NCBI GenBank assembly: GCA_001770655.1
Contig: MERQ01000021.1
Location: forward strand, 14,290-47,980
Reading direction: 5' to 3'
DNA length: 33,691 nt
DNA from: Betaproteobacteria bacterium RIFCSPLOWO2_12_FULL_68_20
GTDB taxonomy: Bacteria > Pseudomonadota > Gammaproteobacteria > Burkholderiales > SG8-39
The notes under the pieces were generated by a model, which did not search any database, was not told where the DNA came from, and saw only the letters and a list, made by a program, of their open reading frames with translations. The translations under genes were made by a program, and so were the position numbers. Within the stretch, counting starts at the first letter, position 1; each line of letters opens with the position of its first letter. Below, one piece after another: positions 15,104 through 23,723 of this stretch.

Positions 15104-17483
15104 GGCCGAGCTGCCGCTCCACGCCCCGGGCACGCAGCTCGACAAGGGCTACATCGGCCAGAGCGTGCCGCGCGCGAACGCGCAGCGCCTGCTGCAGGGC
15201 CGCGGCTCGTTCACCGACGATCTGATCTTCCCGCGCCTCGCGCACGTGGCGTTCTTTCGCAGTCCTTACGCGCACGCAAGAGTGAAGCGGCTCGACTTCA
15301 AGCGCGCGCTGCGCTCGCCCGGGGTGATCGGCGTTTTCGACGGCCGCGCGGTGGCCGAATACTGCAAGCCGTGGATGGGGGTGCTGGCGCACTTGAAAGG
15401 TATTCGCTCGCCCGAGCAGCACGCGATCGCGATCGAGCGCGCCTGCTGGCAGGGCGAGGCGGTGGCGGCGGTGGTCGCGGAGTCGCGCGGCCAGGCCGAG
15501 GACGCGGTCGGGCTGATCGAGGCCGACTGGGAAGAGCTGCCGGCGGTGGTGGACATGGACGAGGCGCTCGCCGGCAAGGTCGTGATCCATCCCGAGCTCG
15601 GCGACAACATCTGCTTCAAGCGCGAGCACGACACCGGAGGGGTGGACGAGGCATTTGCCAAGGCCGACGTGGTGGTCGAGGAGACCTACAACTTCGGGCG
15701 CCACACCGGCGTGTGCATCGAGGGCCGCGCGATCCTCGCCGACTACAACGCCGGCGAGCATTCGCTCACCGTGTACCACGCCACGCAGGCGCCGCACATG
15801 ATGCAGGACATCTTCTCGCGGCACCTCGGCATCCCCGAGGCGAACGTGCGCGTGATCGCGAAGGACGTCGGCGGCTCCTACGGCATCAAGGTGCACGTCT
15901 ACGCCGACGAGATGGCCACCGCGGCGCTCTCGGTGATGCTGCGCCGGCCGGTCAAGTTCGTCGCCGACCGGCTGGAATCGTTCCTCTCCGACATCCACGC
16001 GCGCGAGCACAAGGTCAAAGTGCGCCTGGCGTGCACGAAGGAGGGCGAAATCCTGGCGTTCGACCTCGACGACCTCACCGCGATCGGCCCGTACTCGGTG
16101 TACCCGCGAACCAGCGGCATCGAAGGAAACCAGGTGGTGAACCTGACCGGCGGGCCGTACAAGCACCAGAAGTACCGCGCGAAGATGAACGTCGTTTTCA
16201 CCAACAAGAACGTCACTTGCCAGTACCGCGCGGTCGGCCATCCGATCGCGGTCGCCCTCACCGAGGCGATCGTCGACCGGGCGGCCCTGGAGCTGAAGAT
16301 GGACCCGGCCGAGCTCAGGCGCAGGAACCTCATTCCCGACGACGCCTACCCATACACCTTCCCCTCCGGGATCAAGTTCGAAAAGCTCTCCCACCATCGG
16401 ACGCTGGACAAGCTCCTCGAGCTGATGGACTACAAGAGCTTACGAGCACAACAAGCTGATTTCAGAAAGAAAGGAGTGACTCGAGGAATCGGCCTCGCGG
16501 CCATGATCGAAGTCACCAACCCCTCTCCCGCCTTCTACGGCGTCGGCGGCGCGCGCATCTCGGCGCAGGACGGCGCGACGCTGCGCTTCGAGCCGACCGG
16601 GATGGTGACCGTGCTTTGCGGCGTGACCGAGCAGGGGCAGGGGACCGAAGGCATCTTCGCGCAGATCGCGGCGAGCGCGGTCGGCGTGACCGTGGACAAG
16701 GTGCGCGTGATCACCGGCGACACCGGAGTGACGCCCTACGGCGGCGGCACCTGGGCCTCGCGCGGCGCGGGGATCGGCGGCGAGGCGGTGCTGCTTGCGG
16801 GGCGCGCGCTTCGATCAAACATCCTCGACGTCGCGGCGGTGGTGCTCAAGATGGACAAGGCGGAACTCGACATCGTGAAGAACGAGGTCGTCAACCGCCT
16901 GACCCTGGAAGCGAAGTTGCCGCTCGCGGAGCTGGGGCGCATCGCGCACTTCAGGCCCGACACGCTGCCGGTCGATTTCCAATCGGAGCTGACGGTCACG
17001 CGCAGCTACACGCCGCGCCAATACGCCTTCACCTTCTCCAACGGAATTCAAGCCTCATACGTGGAGGTCGATCCGGAGACCGGTTTTGTGAAGCTCCTCA
17101 AGCACTGGTGCGTCGAGGACGCGGGCACGGTGATCAACCCGATGCTGGTGGACGAGCAGATCCGCGGCGGGGTGGTGCAGGGGATCGGCGCCGCGCTCTA
17201 CGAGGAGTGCCTCTACGGTCCGGACGGCCAGCTCCTGAACGGCAACATGGCCGACTACCTGGTGCCGATGAGCAGCGAGATGCCCGACATCGTGTGCGCG
17301 CACATCGAGACGCCGACGAAGCAGTCTCAGCTCGGCGCGAAGGGAGTGGGCGAGGCCGGCACCGCCGGCGCGCCCGGAGCGGTGATGAACGCGATCAACG
17401 ACGCGCTCGCGCCGCTGGGCGCGCGGGTGACGGCGATGCCGTTCACGCCCGAGCGCATCCTCGTCGCGCTGCGCAAGATCTGA
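15096..17483 (+). CDS. Xanthine dehydrogenase family molybdopterin-binding large subunit
   Basis: This 795-residue protein holds the molybdenum-cytosine-dinucleotide site. VPRANAQRLLQGRGSFTDD opens the a/b hammerhead domain; DVGGSYGIKVHVYADE and GVTEQGQGTEGIFAQIAA are cofactor contacts. GVGEAGTAGAPGAV carries the catalytic Glu (residue 753). The loop that reads AYRCSFR in form I CO dehydrogenase and AYRGAGR in form II reads CQYRAVGHP here (375-383), so it is neither. It should hydroxylate an aldehyde, N-heterocycle or acyl thioester with water as the oxygen source. Substrate is unknown. No dedicated XdhC or maturation gene is present in the window. It overlaps the 2Fe-2S gene by 8 bases. Confidence 0.92.
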   Translation: MGKAELPLHAPGTQLDKGYIGQSVPRANAQRLLQGRGSFTDDLIFPRLAHVAFFRSPYAHARVKRLDFKRALRSPGVIGVFDGRAVAEYCKPWMGVLAHLKGIRSPEQHAIAIERACWQGEAVAAVVAESRGQAEDAVGLIEADWEELPAVVDMDEALAGKVVIHPELGDNICFKREHDTGGVDEAFAKADVVVEETYNFGRHTGVCIEGRAILADYNAGEHSLTVYHATQAPHMMQDIFSRHLGIPEANVRVIAKDVGGSYGIKVHVYADEMATAALSVMLRRPVKFVADRLESFLSDIHAREHKVKVRLACTKEGEILAFDLDDLTAIGPYSVYPRTSGIEGNQVVNLTGGPYKHQKYRAKMNVVFTNKNVTCQYRAVGHPIAVALTEAIVDRAALELKMDPAELRRRNLIPDDAYPYTFPSGIKFEKLSHHRTLDKLLELMDYKSLRAQQADFRKKGVTRGIGLAAMIEVTNPSPAFYGVGGARISAQDGATLRFEPTGMVTVLCGVTEQGQGTEGIFAQIAASAVGVTVDKVRVITGDTGVTPYGGGTWASRGAGIGGEAVLLAGRALRSNILDVAAVVLKMDKAELDIVKNEVVNRLTLEAKLPLAELGRIAHFRPDTLPVDFQSELTVTRSYTPRQYAFTFSNGIQASYVEVDPETGFVKLLKHWCVEDAGTVINPMLVDEQIRGGVVQGIGAALYEECLYGPDGQLLNGNMADYLVPMSSEMPDIVCAHIETPTKQSQLGAKGVGEAGTAGAPGAVMNAINDALAPLGARVTAMPFTPERILVALRKI

Positions 17484-17494
17484 GGGGAAGGAAG

Positions 17495-17797
17495 ATGCCC
17501 GCCTACTGGGTCGCGCGTTCGAAGATCAACGATCCCGCCGAGTACGGGAAATACACCGACCGCGTCCCGGCGATCCTCGCGCGGTACGGCGGCAAGGTGC
17601 TCGCGCGCGGCGGGCGCTACAGGATCCTCGAGGGCCCGGAAAAATTCCACCGCTTCGTGGTGATCGAATTCCCGACGCTCGAGCAGGCGGTCGCCTGCCA
17701 CGAATCGCCCGAGTACCGGGAGGCCGCCGCGTTCCGCAGCGGCGGGGCGGGGGAGGTGGAGCTGGTGATCGTGGAGGGGGTGGCCCAGGCGGCGTAG
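17495..17797 (+). CDS. DUF1330 family protein
   Basis: This 100-residue protein (MPAYWVARSKINDPAEYGKY ... GGKVLARGGRY, VVIEFPTLEQAVACHESPEYREAA) is a clear DUF1330 member. The family has a dimeric ferredoxin-like alpha-beta-barrel fold of the sort that binds small molecules. Its reaction is not established. It starts 11 bases after the large subunit, with AAGGAAG before the ATG, so it is the fourth gene of the molybdenum hydroxylase operon. It could act on the hydroxylase product, but only position suggests this. Confidence 0.88.
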   Translation: MPAYWVARSKINDPAEYGKYTDRVPAILARYGGKVLARGGRYRILEGPEKFHRFVVIEFPTLEQAVACHESPEYREAAAFRSGGAGEVELVIVEGVAQAA

Positions 17798-17860
17798 AGC
17801 TTTCCGCGAACCCCGCGGCACGAACGCCGGTCGAATGATCACTTCATAGAGGAGATGATC

Positions 17861-18253
17861 ATGCGACTTCCCTACGCTCCGGGTCTGGCGTTGTTCGCGG
17901 CTCTGCTGCTGCCGACCGCGGGATCGGCAGCCGACGGCGGCAAGCTTTCGGATGCTCAAAGGCAGTATCAGGAGGACCGCGCCTTGTGCATGAGCGGCAA
18001 GTCGGGCCAGGACCGTGCTACCTGCCTGCGGGAAGCCGGCGCTGCCCTGCAGGCAGCGAGGCGCGGCCAGCTCGAGGACAGTCAGGCCGCGTACGAAAAA
18101 AATAGCCTGCTGCGCTGCACCTATCTGCCGGCGGCGGATCGGACGGACTGCGAGCGCCGGATGCGCGGCGAGGGCACGACGAGCGGCAGCGTGGCGGGCG
18201 GCGGAATCTACCGGGAGCTCAGGACCGTTGTCCCTGCGCCGGAAGCTCAATAA
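17861..18253 (+). CDS. Small secreted four-cysteine protein of unknown function
   Basis: This 130-residue protein has a Sec signal peptide (MRLPYAPGLALFAALLLP, cleaved near GSAA). The mature part has four cysteines in the pattern ALCMSG, ATCLREA, LLRCTYL and TDCERRM, with helices rich in Glu, Gln and Arg. It closes with GTTSGSVAGGGIYRE. Spacing suggests two disulphides in a helical hairpin. I recall similar small unnamed proteins in Burkholderiales but no function. I chose the second of two close ATGs (17861, not 17855) because AGAGGAG ends 6 bases before it and abuts the first. It is followed tail to tail by the propeller gene with a 7-base overlap. The 63-base gap before it holds a direct repeat of ATGATCA (17835-17841 and 17855-17861). 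Confidence 0.75.
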   Translation: MRLPYAPGLALFAALLLPTAGSAADGGKLSDAQRQYQEDRALCMSGKSGQDRATCLREAGAALQAARRGQLEDSQAAYEKNSLLRCTYLPAADRTDCERRMRGEGTTSGSVAGGGIYRELRTVVPAPEAQ

Positions 18254-19485
18254 GTGAGCTCGAGGATGTACAGCCCGCCGACGTGCCGGTCCACCGTGTA
18301 CACGATGCGCCGGTCGTCCACGTAGCAGTCGTTCAGCTGCACCGCGCCGGTGCGCGCGCCGCGCGGCGCCTCCGGCACGAAGTAGGCGATCTCCTTCGGC
18401 TGGTACGGGTTCAGCACGTCGTAGGCGCGCACGCCGGCGTTGAAGAACGTGCCCACGACGATCTGCTCGGATCGCCACGACCCCGCAACCGGCAGATTCT
18501 CGTGCAGGTTGTGCGCGCCGAAGCGCCCGCCGCGGCGCACGAACTCCTGGTAAGGCGGCGCCGGCAGGGTCGCGATCGGCACCGGATTCGTCTCCAGGCG
18601 TGCGTCGAGCATCCAGACCAGCTTCGGCCAGTCGGCGCCGCCGTCCTGGATGCTCTCGTCGCTCACCACCAGGAGGTCGCGCCCGAGCAGCGGCAGCACG
18701 GTATGCGTGAAGCCGTTGAACGGCGGCGAGTGGCGCCAGTTCGAGATTATCCTCGGGCGCGCCTTGTCGGAGATGTCGAGGATCACCGCGCCGGCGTCCA
18801 GGTAGCCGACGTACGCGCGGTCGGGCCTCTCGGGAAACACGTTGGTGTTGTGCGCGCGGAAGCCGGCGTCGAACCTGCGCTCCAGGCGCCGCGGCGGCGG
18901 CGCCTCGTCGCCCTCGCGCGTGCCCGGCAGCCACCAGCGGCCCACCTCGAGCGGCTTGGACGGGTTGCGCACGTCCATGATGCGGTAGAACTGGTCGTCG
19001 AGCGGATTGCGCGGCTGAAAGTCCGCAGCGCCGCTCGACATGTGGATGTACTCGCCGTCGACGAACCACAAGACGTGCACGCCGCGCGAGTGCGGCCCGG
19101 AGCAGTCGAAGTGCGAAATCAGCCTCGGCTTTTCCGGAGCGCTCACGTCGAACAGCTCGAATCCCGCCGGCTTCATCCCGGCAGCGCCCGTCTGGTAGGC
19201 GACCGCCATCGTGTCGCCGACCACGTCGAGCGAGTTGGAGCGCATCTTCGCGTGCGGCAGCTCGGTCTGCACCACCACGCGCGGCGAGCGCGGATCGGTG
19301 ACGTCCACCCCGGTGAAATTCTTCGGCGCCGACTCGTGCGCGAGCCACAGGATTCGCCGCCCGTCTTTCGCGAGCTGCATCGCCATGCCTTCGCCCATCC
19401 CGCCGAAGCCCTCGAGCCCGTGGTGAGCAAGCAGCCGCATGTTGAGCGCGAGCGCCTGATCGGAGCGCGGCGGCGTGAACGCCAT
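18247..19485 (-). CDS. LVIVD-repeat beta-propeller protein
   Basis: This 412-residue protein is built of repeated blades, each ending in a D-x-(S/T) phrase. Examples are FTGVDVTDPRSPRVV, GFELFDVSAPEKPRLIS, YRIMDVRNPSKPLEVG, AVILDISDKARPRIIS and GVRAYDVLNPYQPKEIA. This is the LVIVD repeat. Several His sit in conserved-looking loops (GPHSRGVHVLW, FRAHNTNVF, GFTHTVLP, FGAHNLHENLP) and might bind a metal or ligand. No signal peptide is seen, so it is probably cytoplasmic. Family function is not established. A TACACT box ends 6 bases before the ATG and there is no Shine-Dalgarno. Its promoter is back to back with that of the ABC importer. Confidence 0.8.
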   Translation of the reverse strand: MAFTPPRSDQALALNMRLLAHHGLEGFGGMGEGMAMQLAKDGRRILWLAHESAPKNFTGVDVTDPRSPRVVVQTELPHAKMRSNSLDVVGDTMAVAYQTGAAGMKPAGFELFDVSAPEKPRLISHFDCSGPHSRGVHVLWFVDGEYIHMSSGAADFQPRNPLDDQFYRIMDVRNPSKPLEVGRWWLPGTREGDEAPPPRRLERRFDAGFRAHNTNVFPERPDRAYVGYLDAGAVILDISDKARPRIISNWRHSPPFNGFTHTVLPLLGRDLLVVSDESIQDGGADWPKLVWMLDARLETNPVPIATLPAPPYQEFVRRGGRFGAHNLHENLPVAGSWRSEQIVVGTFFNAGVRAYDVLNPYQPKEIAYFVPEAPRGARTGAVQLNDCYVDDRRIVYTVDRHVGGLYILELTY

Positions 19486-19491
19486 CGTGCT

Positions 19492-19501
19492 AGTGTACAG
19501 T
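19492..19501. promoter_or_regulatory. Overlapping back-to-back -10 boxes
   Basis: The 26-base gap between the propeller gene and the ABC importer holds AGTGTACAGT. Read on the minus strand it gives TACACT, 6 bases before the propeller ATG (19485). Read on the plus strand it gives TACAGT (19496-19501), 10 bases before the permease ATG (19512). The two -10 boxes share 2 bases. -35 boxes would lie inside the opposite genes and are not clear. Confidence 0.4.
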
Positions 19502-19511
19502 GCGCCCTGCC

Positions 19512-20297
19512 ATGCTCGATCAAGCGTCGCCGCGCTGGCGCGGCGCTCTGAGCGTCTCCGCGCCGTTCATCGTGGTCGCGGCATTGTGGGAAATCGTCGC
19601 GCGCTCGGGCACGTTTCCGCGGCGGCTTTTTCCGCCGCTCGAGGACGTGGCGGAAACTCTCGCGCGGCTCACCGCCGCCGGTATCCTTCCGCACCACGCG
19701 TTCGAGACGATCGCGCGGCTGCTCGGCGGCTTCGGCATCGCCGCGCTCGCCGGCGTCGCGCTCGGTATCCTGATGGGGCGTTCGCGCCGCGCCGAGGACC
19801 TGCTGATGCCGCTCGTTTCCACCGGCGCGCCGATCCCGGGGCTCGCCTATGCGCCGCTCTTTCTGCTCTGGTTCGGCCTCGGCAATGTCGGCGCGGTGAT
19901 CCTGGTCGCGTTCGTTGCCGCCTTCCCGATCGTGCTCAACAGCTGGACCGGCGTGAAGGCCGTAAAGGAGATCTGGATCCGCGCCGCGCAGTCGATGGGG
20001 GCGGGGGACCGGCGGCTGTTCCGCCACGTGATCCTGCCCGGCGCGCTGCCCTACATCCTCACCGGGCTGCGCCTCGGCCTCGCGCAGGCCTGGCGCATTC
20101 TCGTCGCGGTGGAGATGCTCGCCGCGGTGCCCTGGGGGCTCGGCTGGCTGATCTTCGGCGCGCGCGAATTCCTCAACACCGACGCGATGCTCGCAGGCAT
20201 CGCGGTGATCGGCGCGATCGGCCTCGCGCTCGAAAAGCTGGTCTTCCAGCCGCTCGAGCGCTACACGGTGGTGCGCTGGGGAATGATGACTTCATGA
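19512..20297 (+). CDS. ABC transporter permease (taurine/nitrate/sulfonate type), first
   Basis: This 261-residue inner-membrane protein has about six hydrophobic segments and the binding-protein-dependent permease loop WIRAAQSMGAGDRRLFRHVILPG. It belongs to the SsuC/TauC/NrtB class: PGLAYAPLFLLWFGLGNVGAV is typical. I chose the ATG at 19512; a GTG at 19500 lies inside the -10 box. The stop overlaps the start of a second permease in ATGA. The two permeases are similar in length and order of motifs but differ in sequence, so the channel is probably a heterodimer. The usual arrangement in this class is a homodimer of a single permease. Confidence 0.92.
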   Translation: MLDQASPRWRGALSVSAPFIVVAALWEIVARSGTFPRRLFPPLEDVAETLARLTAAGILPHHAFETIARLLGGFGIAALAGVALGILMGRSRRAEDLLMPLVSTGAPIPGLAYAPLFLLWFGLGNVGAVILVAFVAAFPIVLNSWTGVKAVKEIWIRAAQSMGAGDRRLFRHVILPGALPYILTGLRLGLAQAWRILVAVEMLAAVPWGLGWLIFGAREFLNTDAMLAGIAVIGAIGLALEKLVFQPLERYTVVRWGMMTS

Positions 20298-21052
20298 AGG
20301 CGGTCGTCTCCTTCGTCGTCGCGGCGGCGCTCTACGAGCTGGTCGCGCGCAGCGGCTGGTTCGCTCAGGCGCTGGTGCCGACGCTGCCGGCGATTGCAGC
20401 GACGCTTTGGAGAACGCTCGCCGACGGCTCGATGCTGAACCATGCGGTGGCCACGGTGTACCGGGTGGCAGCGGGCCTCGGGCTCGCTTGCGCGACCGGG
20501 CTCGCGCTCGGCGTGCTGATGGGACGCTTTCGCGCGGTCGAGGCGTTCTTCCTGCCGCTGGTGAACGTGCTGATGCCGGTCCCCTCGCTCGCCTGGGCGC
20601 CGGTGTTCATCCTGTGGTTCGGGCTCGGCAACACTGCCACCATCCTGATCGTCTTCTACGCCGCGACCTTCCCGATGCTCCTTAATGCCTGGACCGGCGT
20701 TCGCGCCGTGAACCCGCTGTGGCTGCGCGCCGCCGGGGCGATGGGCGCGCGCGGCGCGGAGCTTTTCTGGAAGGTGATCGTGCCCGCCACCTCGCCGTTC
20801 GTCATCACCGGGCTGCGCCTCGCCTTCCAGCGCGCCTGGATCGCGGTGGTCGGCGCCGAGATGCTCGCCGCATCCGATTTCGGCCTGGGCTGGGTGATCT
20901 TCGACGCGAAAGAGTTCCTCAACGCCGACGTCATGCTCGCCTCGCTCGCGGTGATCGGCGCGATCGGCTTCGCGTTCGAGCGCCTGGCGTTCGGCGCGCT
21001 CGAGCGCGCCACCGTCATGCGCTGGGGCATGGTGCGCGCGGCCAAGGCGTAG
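20294..21052 (+). CDS. ABC transporter permease (taurine/nitrate/sulfonate type), second
   Basis: This 252-residue membrane protein is homologous to the preceding permease. Matching motifs are PSLAWAPVFILWFGLGNTATI, the ATPase-contact loop WLRAAGAMGARGAELFWKV and the last-helix region LGWVIFDAKEFLNADVMLASLAVIGAIG. It starts in the ATGA overlap with the first permease. The tandem order suggests an old duplication followed by divergence. It ends 4 bases before the ATPase gene. Confidence 0.92.
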   Translation: MKAVVSFVVAAALYELVARSGWFAQALVPTLPAIAATLWRTLADGSMLNHAVATVYRVAAGLGLACATGLALGVLMGRFRAVEAFFLPLVNVLMPVPSLAWAPVFILWFGLGNTATILIVFYAATFPMLLNAWTGVRAVNPLWLRAAGAMGARGAELFWKVIVPATSPFVITGLRLAFQRAWIAVVGAEMLAASDFGLGWVIFDAKEFLNADVMLASLAVIGAIGFAFERLAFGALERATVMRWGMVRAAKA

Positions 21053-21056
21053 GGCG

Positions 21057-21818
21057 ATGCACCACATCGAGATCCGCAACGTCACGCTGGTGTACGACAC
21101 GCCCAACGGCCGCGTGCCGGGCGTGCGCGGCGTGAGCTTCGCCACCGCACCCTCCGAGTTCCTCTGCATCGTGGGGCCGAGCGGCTGCGGCAAGACCACG
21201 CTGCTCAACATCATCGCCGGCTTTCTCGCGCCCGCCGAGGGCGAGATCCGCATCGGCGGCAAGGCGGTGACCGGCTACGGCCTCGATCGCGGCATCGTGT
21301 TCCAGGACTTCGCGCAGCTCTTTCCCTGGCGCACCGCGCTCGGCAACGTGGCCTTCGGTCTGGAGATGAAGGGCGTGCCGAAGGCCGAGCGCGAGGCGAT
21401 CGCGCTCGAGCAGCTGCGCCTGGTGAAGCTGGAGAAGTTCGCCGGCGCCTATCCGCACCATCTCTCGGGCGGCATGCAGCAGCGCGTCGCGATCGCGCGC
21501 GCGCTCGCCTACAACCCTGCGGTGCTGCTGATGGACGAGCCGTTCGCGGCGCTCGACGCGCTCACGCGCGACGAGATGCAGCGCCTGCTCGCCGAGGTGT
21601 GGCGCGCCACCCGCAAGACCGTGGTCTACGTGACGCACAACGTCGCCGAGGCGGTGTATCTCGCCGACCGGGTGATCGTCATGACCCCGCACCCCGGCAC
21701 CATCAAAGCCGAGGTGCCGATCCGCCTGCCGCGGCCGCGCGACCCCTTGAGCGTAGAATTTCTCGATTATCAGAAGCAGCTGCTGCGTCATCTCACTCAA
21801 AAGGAGGAGGCACGATGA
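21057..21818 (+). CDS. ABC transporter ATP-binding protein (SsuB/TauB type)
   Basis: This 253-residue ATPase has Walker A GPSGCGKT at residues 40-47, the signature LSGGMQQ at 136-142 and Walker B LLMDEP with Asp 160 and Glu 161. The switch His is in YVTHNVAEAVYLADR. The Q-loop is FQDFAQLFPW. It powers the two permeases upstream. The stop overlaps the start of the binding-protein gene in ATGA. All catalytic residues are present. Confidence 0.95.
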   Translation: MHHIEIRNVTLVYDTPNGRVPGVRGVSFATAPSEFLCIVGPSGCGKTTLLNIIAGFLAPAEGEIRIGGKAVTGYGLDRGIVFQDFAQLFPWRTALGNVAFGLEMKGVPKAEREAIALEQLRLVKLEKFAGAYPHHLSGGMQQRVAIARALAYNPAVLLMDEPFAALDALTRDEMQRLLAEVWRATRKTVVYVTHNVAEAVYLADRVIVMTPHPGTIKAEVPIRLPRPRDPLSVEFLDYQKQLLRHLTQKEEAR

Positions 21819-22777
21819 AAAGGCGAGAATTCCTGGCGGCGTCGGGCGCGGCGGCGCTGTCGGCAGGCATGCCGGCGTTCGCGCAGGCCGCGACGGTGCG
21901 CCAGGGCTACCAGACCAACATGTGGGGCATGCCGACCTACTACCTGCTGCGCTCGGGCGCGCTCGAGAAGCAGGGCATCAAGATCGAGGAGTTCGCGGTG
22001 CCCTCGGGCAACATCACCATGCAGCAGATGGTCGGGCGCCAGGTGGACCTCGGCACCTATGCCGGTCCGGCGTTCCTCATCGGCCACGCACGCGGCGGAC
22101 TGGTGGTGATCGCGCAGATCGAGGAAGTCGGCAAGACCACGCGCGTCATGGCGCGCAAGGAGCTCAACCTCAAACGGATCGAGGATTTGAAGGGCAGGAA
22201 GATCGCCAACCAGACCGGCTCGTCGATCGGCAACGTGTTCGCCAACACTATCGCGCCGAAAGCCGGCCTGAAGAAGGAGGACTGGCAGGAAGTGCGCATG
22301 AACGTGAACGACATGGTGGCCGCGATGGCCGCCAAGACGGTTGACGCGATGATCAACGTCGAGCCCTACAACGCGATCGCCGAGGCCGACGGCATCGCGA
22401 CCACGATCATGGACTACTGGAACGTCGACCGGATGCCGGTGTTCATGGCCGCCACCCCCGAGTTCGTGGAGAAGAACCCCGGCACGGTGGTTGCCTATCT
22501 CAAGGCCTGGCTCGCCGTGGCCGAGGATTTCAAGAAGAACCCGAAGAAGGTGTCGGAGACGATTTACGGTTTCTACACCTCGAAGGGCTACAAGATGGCG
22601 CCCGAGACCTTCGCCAAGGCGATCGCCACGATCGACGTGAACCCGACCTTCCCGGCCGACCTCCAGAAGTACATGCAGCAGCAGGCCGAAACCCTGCTCG
22701 GCGCGAAGACGATCAAGGAGATGCCGGACTGGAAAAAGGCGCTGCGACCGGAGTTCATGCAGCGCGCGCGCGGCTGA
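21815..22777 (+). CDS. ABC transporter substrate-binding protein (NMT1/SsuA-like)
   Basis: This 320-residue periplasmic protein begins MKRREFLAASGAAALSAGM, a twin-arginine-like signal cleaved near AFAQA. The mature part starts TVRQGYQTNMWGMPTYYLL and has the NMT1/SsuA pattern: GALEKQGIKIEEFAVPSGN, a GRQVDLGTYAGPAFLIGH segment, EDLKGRKIANQTGSSIGN, and KTVDAMINVEPYNAIAE. Ligands of this class include sulfonates, nitrate and aromatic or pyrimidine compounds. An AAGGAGGAGG sits just before the ATG. Its 3' end overlaps the LysR gene by 23 bases, tail to tail. Confidence 0.92.
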   Translation: MKRREFLAASGAAALSAGMPAFAQAATVRQGYQTNMWGMPTYYLLRSGALEKQGIKIEEFAVPSGNITMQQMVGRQVDLGTYAGPAFLIGHARGGLVVIAQIEEVGKTTRVMARKELNLKRIEDLKGRKIANQTGSSIGNVFANTIAPKAGLKKEDWQEVRMNVNDMVAAMAAKTVDAMINVEPYNAIAEADGIATTIMDYWNVDRMPVFMAATPEFVEKNPGTVVAYLKAWLAVAEDFKKNPKKVSETIYGFYTSKGYKMAPETFAKAIATIDVNPTFPADLQKYMQQQAETLLGAKTIKEMPDWKKALRPEFMQRARG

Positions 22778-23705
22778 GGGTCTTGCGGGCGCGGGGCGCG
22801 GGGAGCTGAAACAGTCCCTCGCCGGACATCTCGGCCATCTCCAGGCGCACCACGCGCTCGATCTCGCCGACCGCCGCCGAGCGCGCCTCGGCGGCGGGGC
22901 GCGCGAGCACCAGGATGCGATGCAGGTTCGCGTCCTCGACCGGAAACGCGGCGAGCCGCCGCGCCGCGATCTCGGCGTGGAAGGTCGAGACCGGCATCAC
23001 GGTCACTCCGAAGCCGGAAAGCAGCAGCCTGCGGATCGCTTCGATCGAGTCGACCTCGGCTTCGACGCGAAGGGCCGCGCCGAACCGCGCGAGCTGTTCC
23101 TCGACCACCGCGCGCAGCCCGGCGGAGAGGACGAGCGGCGTGCGCGAGAGCTCGGCGAGCGAATAGGCGCTGCGCGTGCCGCGCGCGGCGGGGGCCGGGA
23201 CCACCACCACCATCGGCTCGGAGATGAGCGGCGTGAGCACGAGCGCGGGCGAGCGCGGCGGGTTCGTCATCACCGCGAGGTCGAGCCGCCCGGTGAGCAG
23301 CGCGTCGTGCAGCTGCGGGCTGAACCCCTCGATCGCCCTGAGCGTCACCGTCGGGCACTGCCGGCGCGCGCGCGCCACGCAGCGCGGCAGCAGCAGCGGC
23401 GCGAGCGTCGGCGAGGTCCCCATCACCACGCGGCCGCGCGCCAGGCGCGTCGTGCCGCGCACGCGGTCACGGGCACGCTCGACCTCCTGTACCACTTTGC
23501 GCGCGTGCTCGAGCAGGTCGCGCCCCGCGCCGGTGAGGCGCACGCCGCGCGGCAGGCGGGTGAACAGGCGCACGCCGAGCTCGGCTTCGAGCTGCTTCAC
23601 GTGGCGGGTGAGGGCGGGCTGGGCCACGCCGAGCTTCTCGGCCGCGCGCGTGATGCTGCCCTCGTCGGCGATCCCGACGAAATAACTCAGGCTGCGCAGC
23701 TCCAT
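22755..23705 (-). CDS. LysR-family transcriptional regulator
   Basis: This 316-residue protein has the LysR winged helix at residues 1-60 (MELRSLSYFVGIADEGS, ITRAAEKLGVAQPALTRHVKQLE, GVRLFTRLPRGVRLT) and a two-lobe effector domain. It is transcribed divergently from the Gfo/Idh/MocA operon across an 82-base gap, the classic arrangement for a LysR regulator and its target. It is therefore the best candidate controller of the eight genes from 23788 to 32689. It is convergent with the ABC importer and may also serve it. The C-terminal tail (APRARKTLSRARAA) is basic and longer than usual. Confidence 0.92.
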   Translation of the reverse strand: MELRSLSYFVGIADEGSITRAAEKLGVAQPALTRHVKQLEAELGVRLFTRLPRGVRLTGAGRDLLEHARKVVQEVERARDRVRGTTRLARGRVVMGTSPTLAPLLLPRCVARARRQCPTVTLRAIEGFSPQLHDALLTGRLDLAVMTNPPRSPALVLTPLISEPMVVVVPAPAARGTRSAYSLAELSRTPLVLSAGLRAVVEEQLARFGAALRVEAEVDSIEAIRRLLLSGFGVTVMPVSTFHAEIAARRLAAFPVEDANLHRILVLARPAAEARSAAVGEIERVVRLEMAEMSGEGLFQLPAPRARKTLSRARAA

Positions 23706-23723
23706 CGCCCATCCATATCAATT

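Noticed and set aside
13860-17483. Naming the molybdenum hydroxylase coxMSL (CO dehydrogenase)
   Set aside because: Gene order fits, but the active-site loop CQYRAVGHP is not that of form I, and the form II pattern is also missing.
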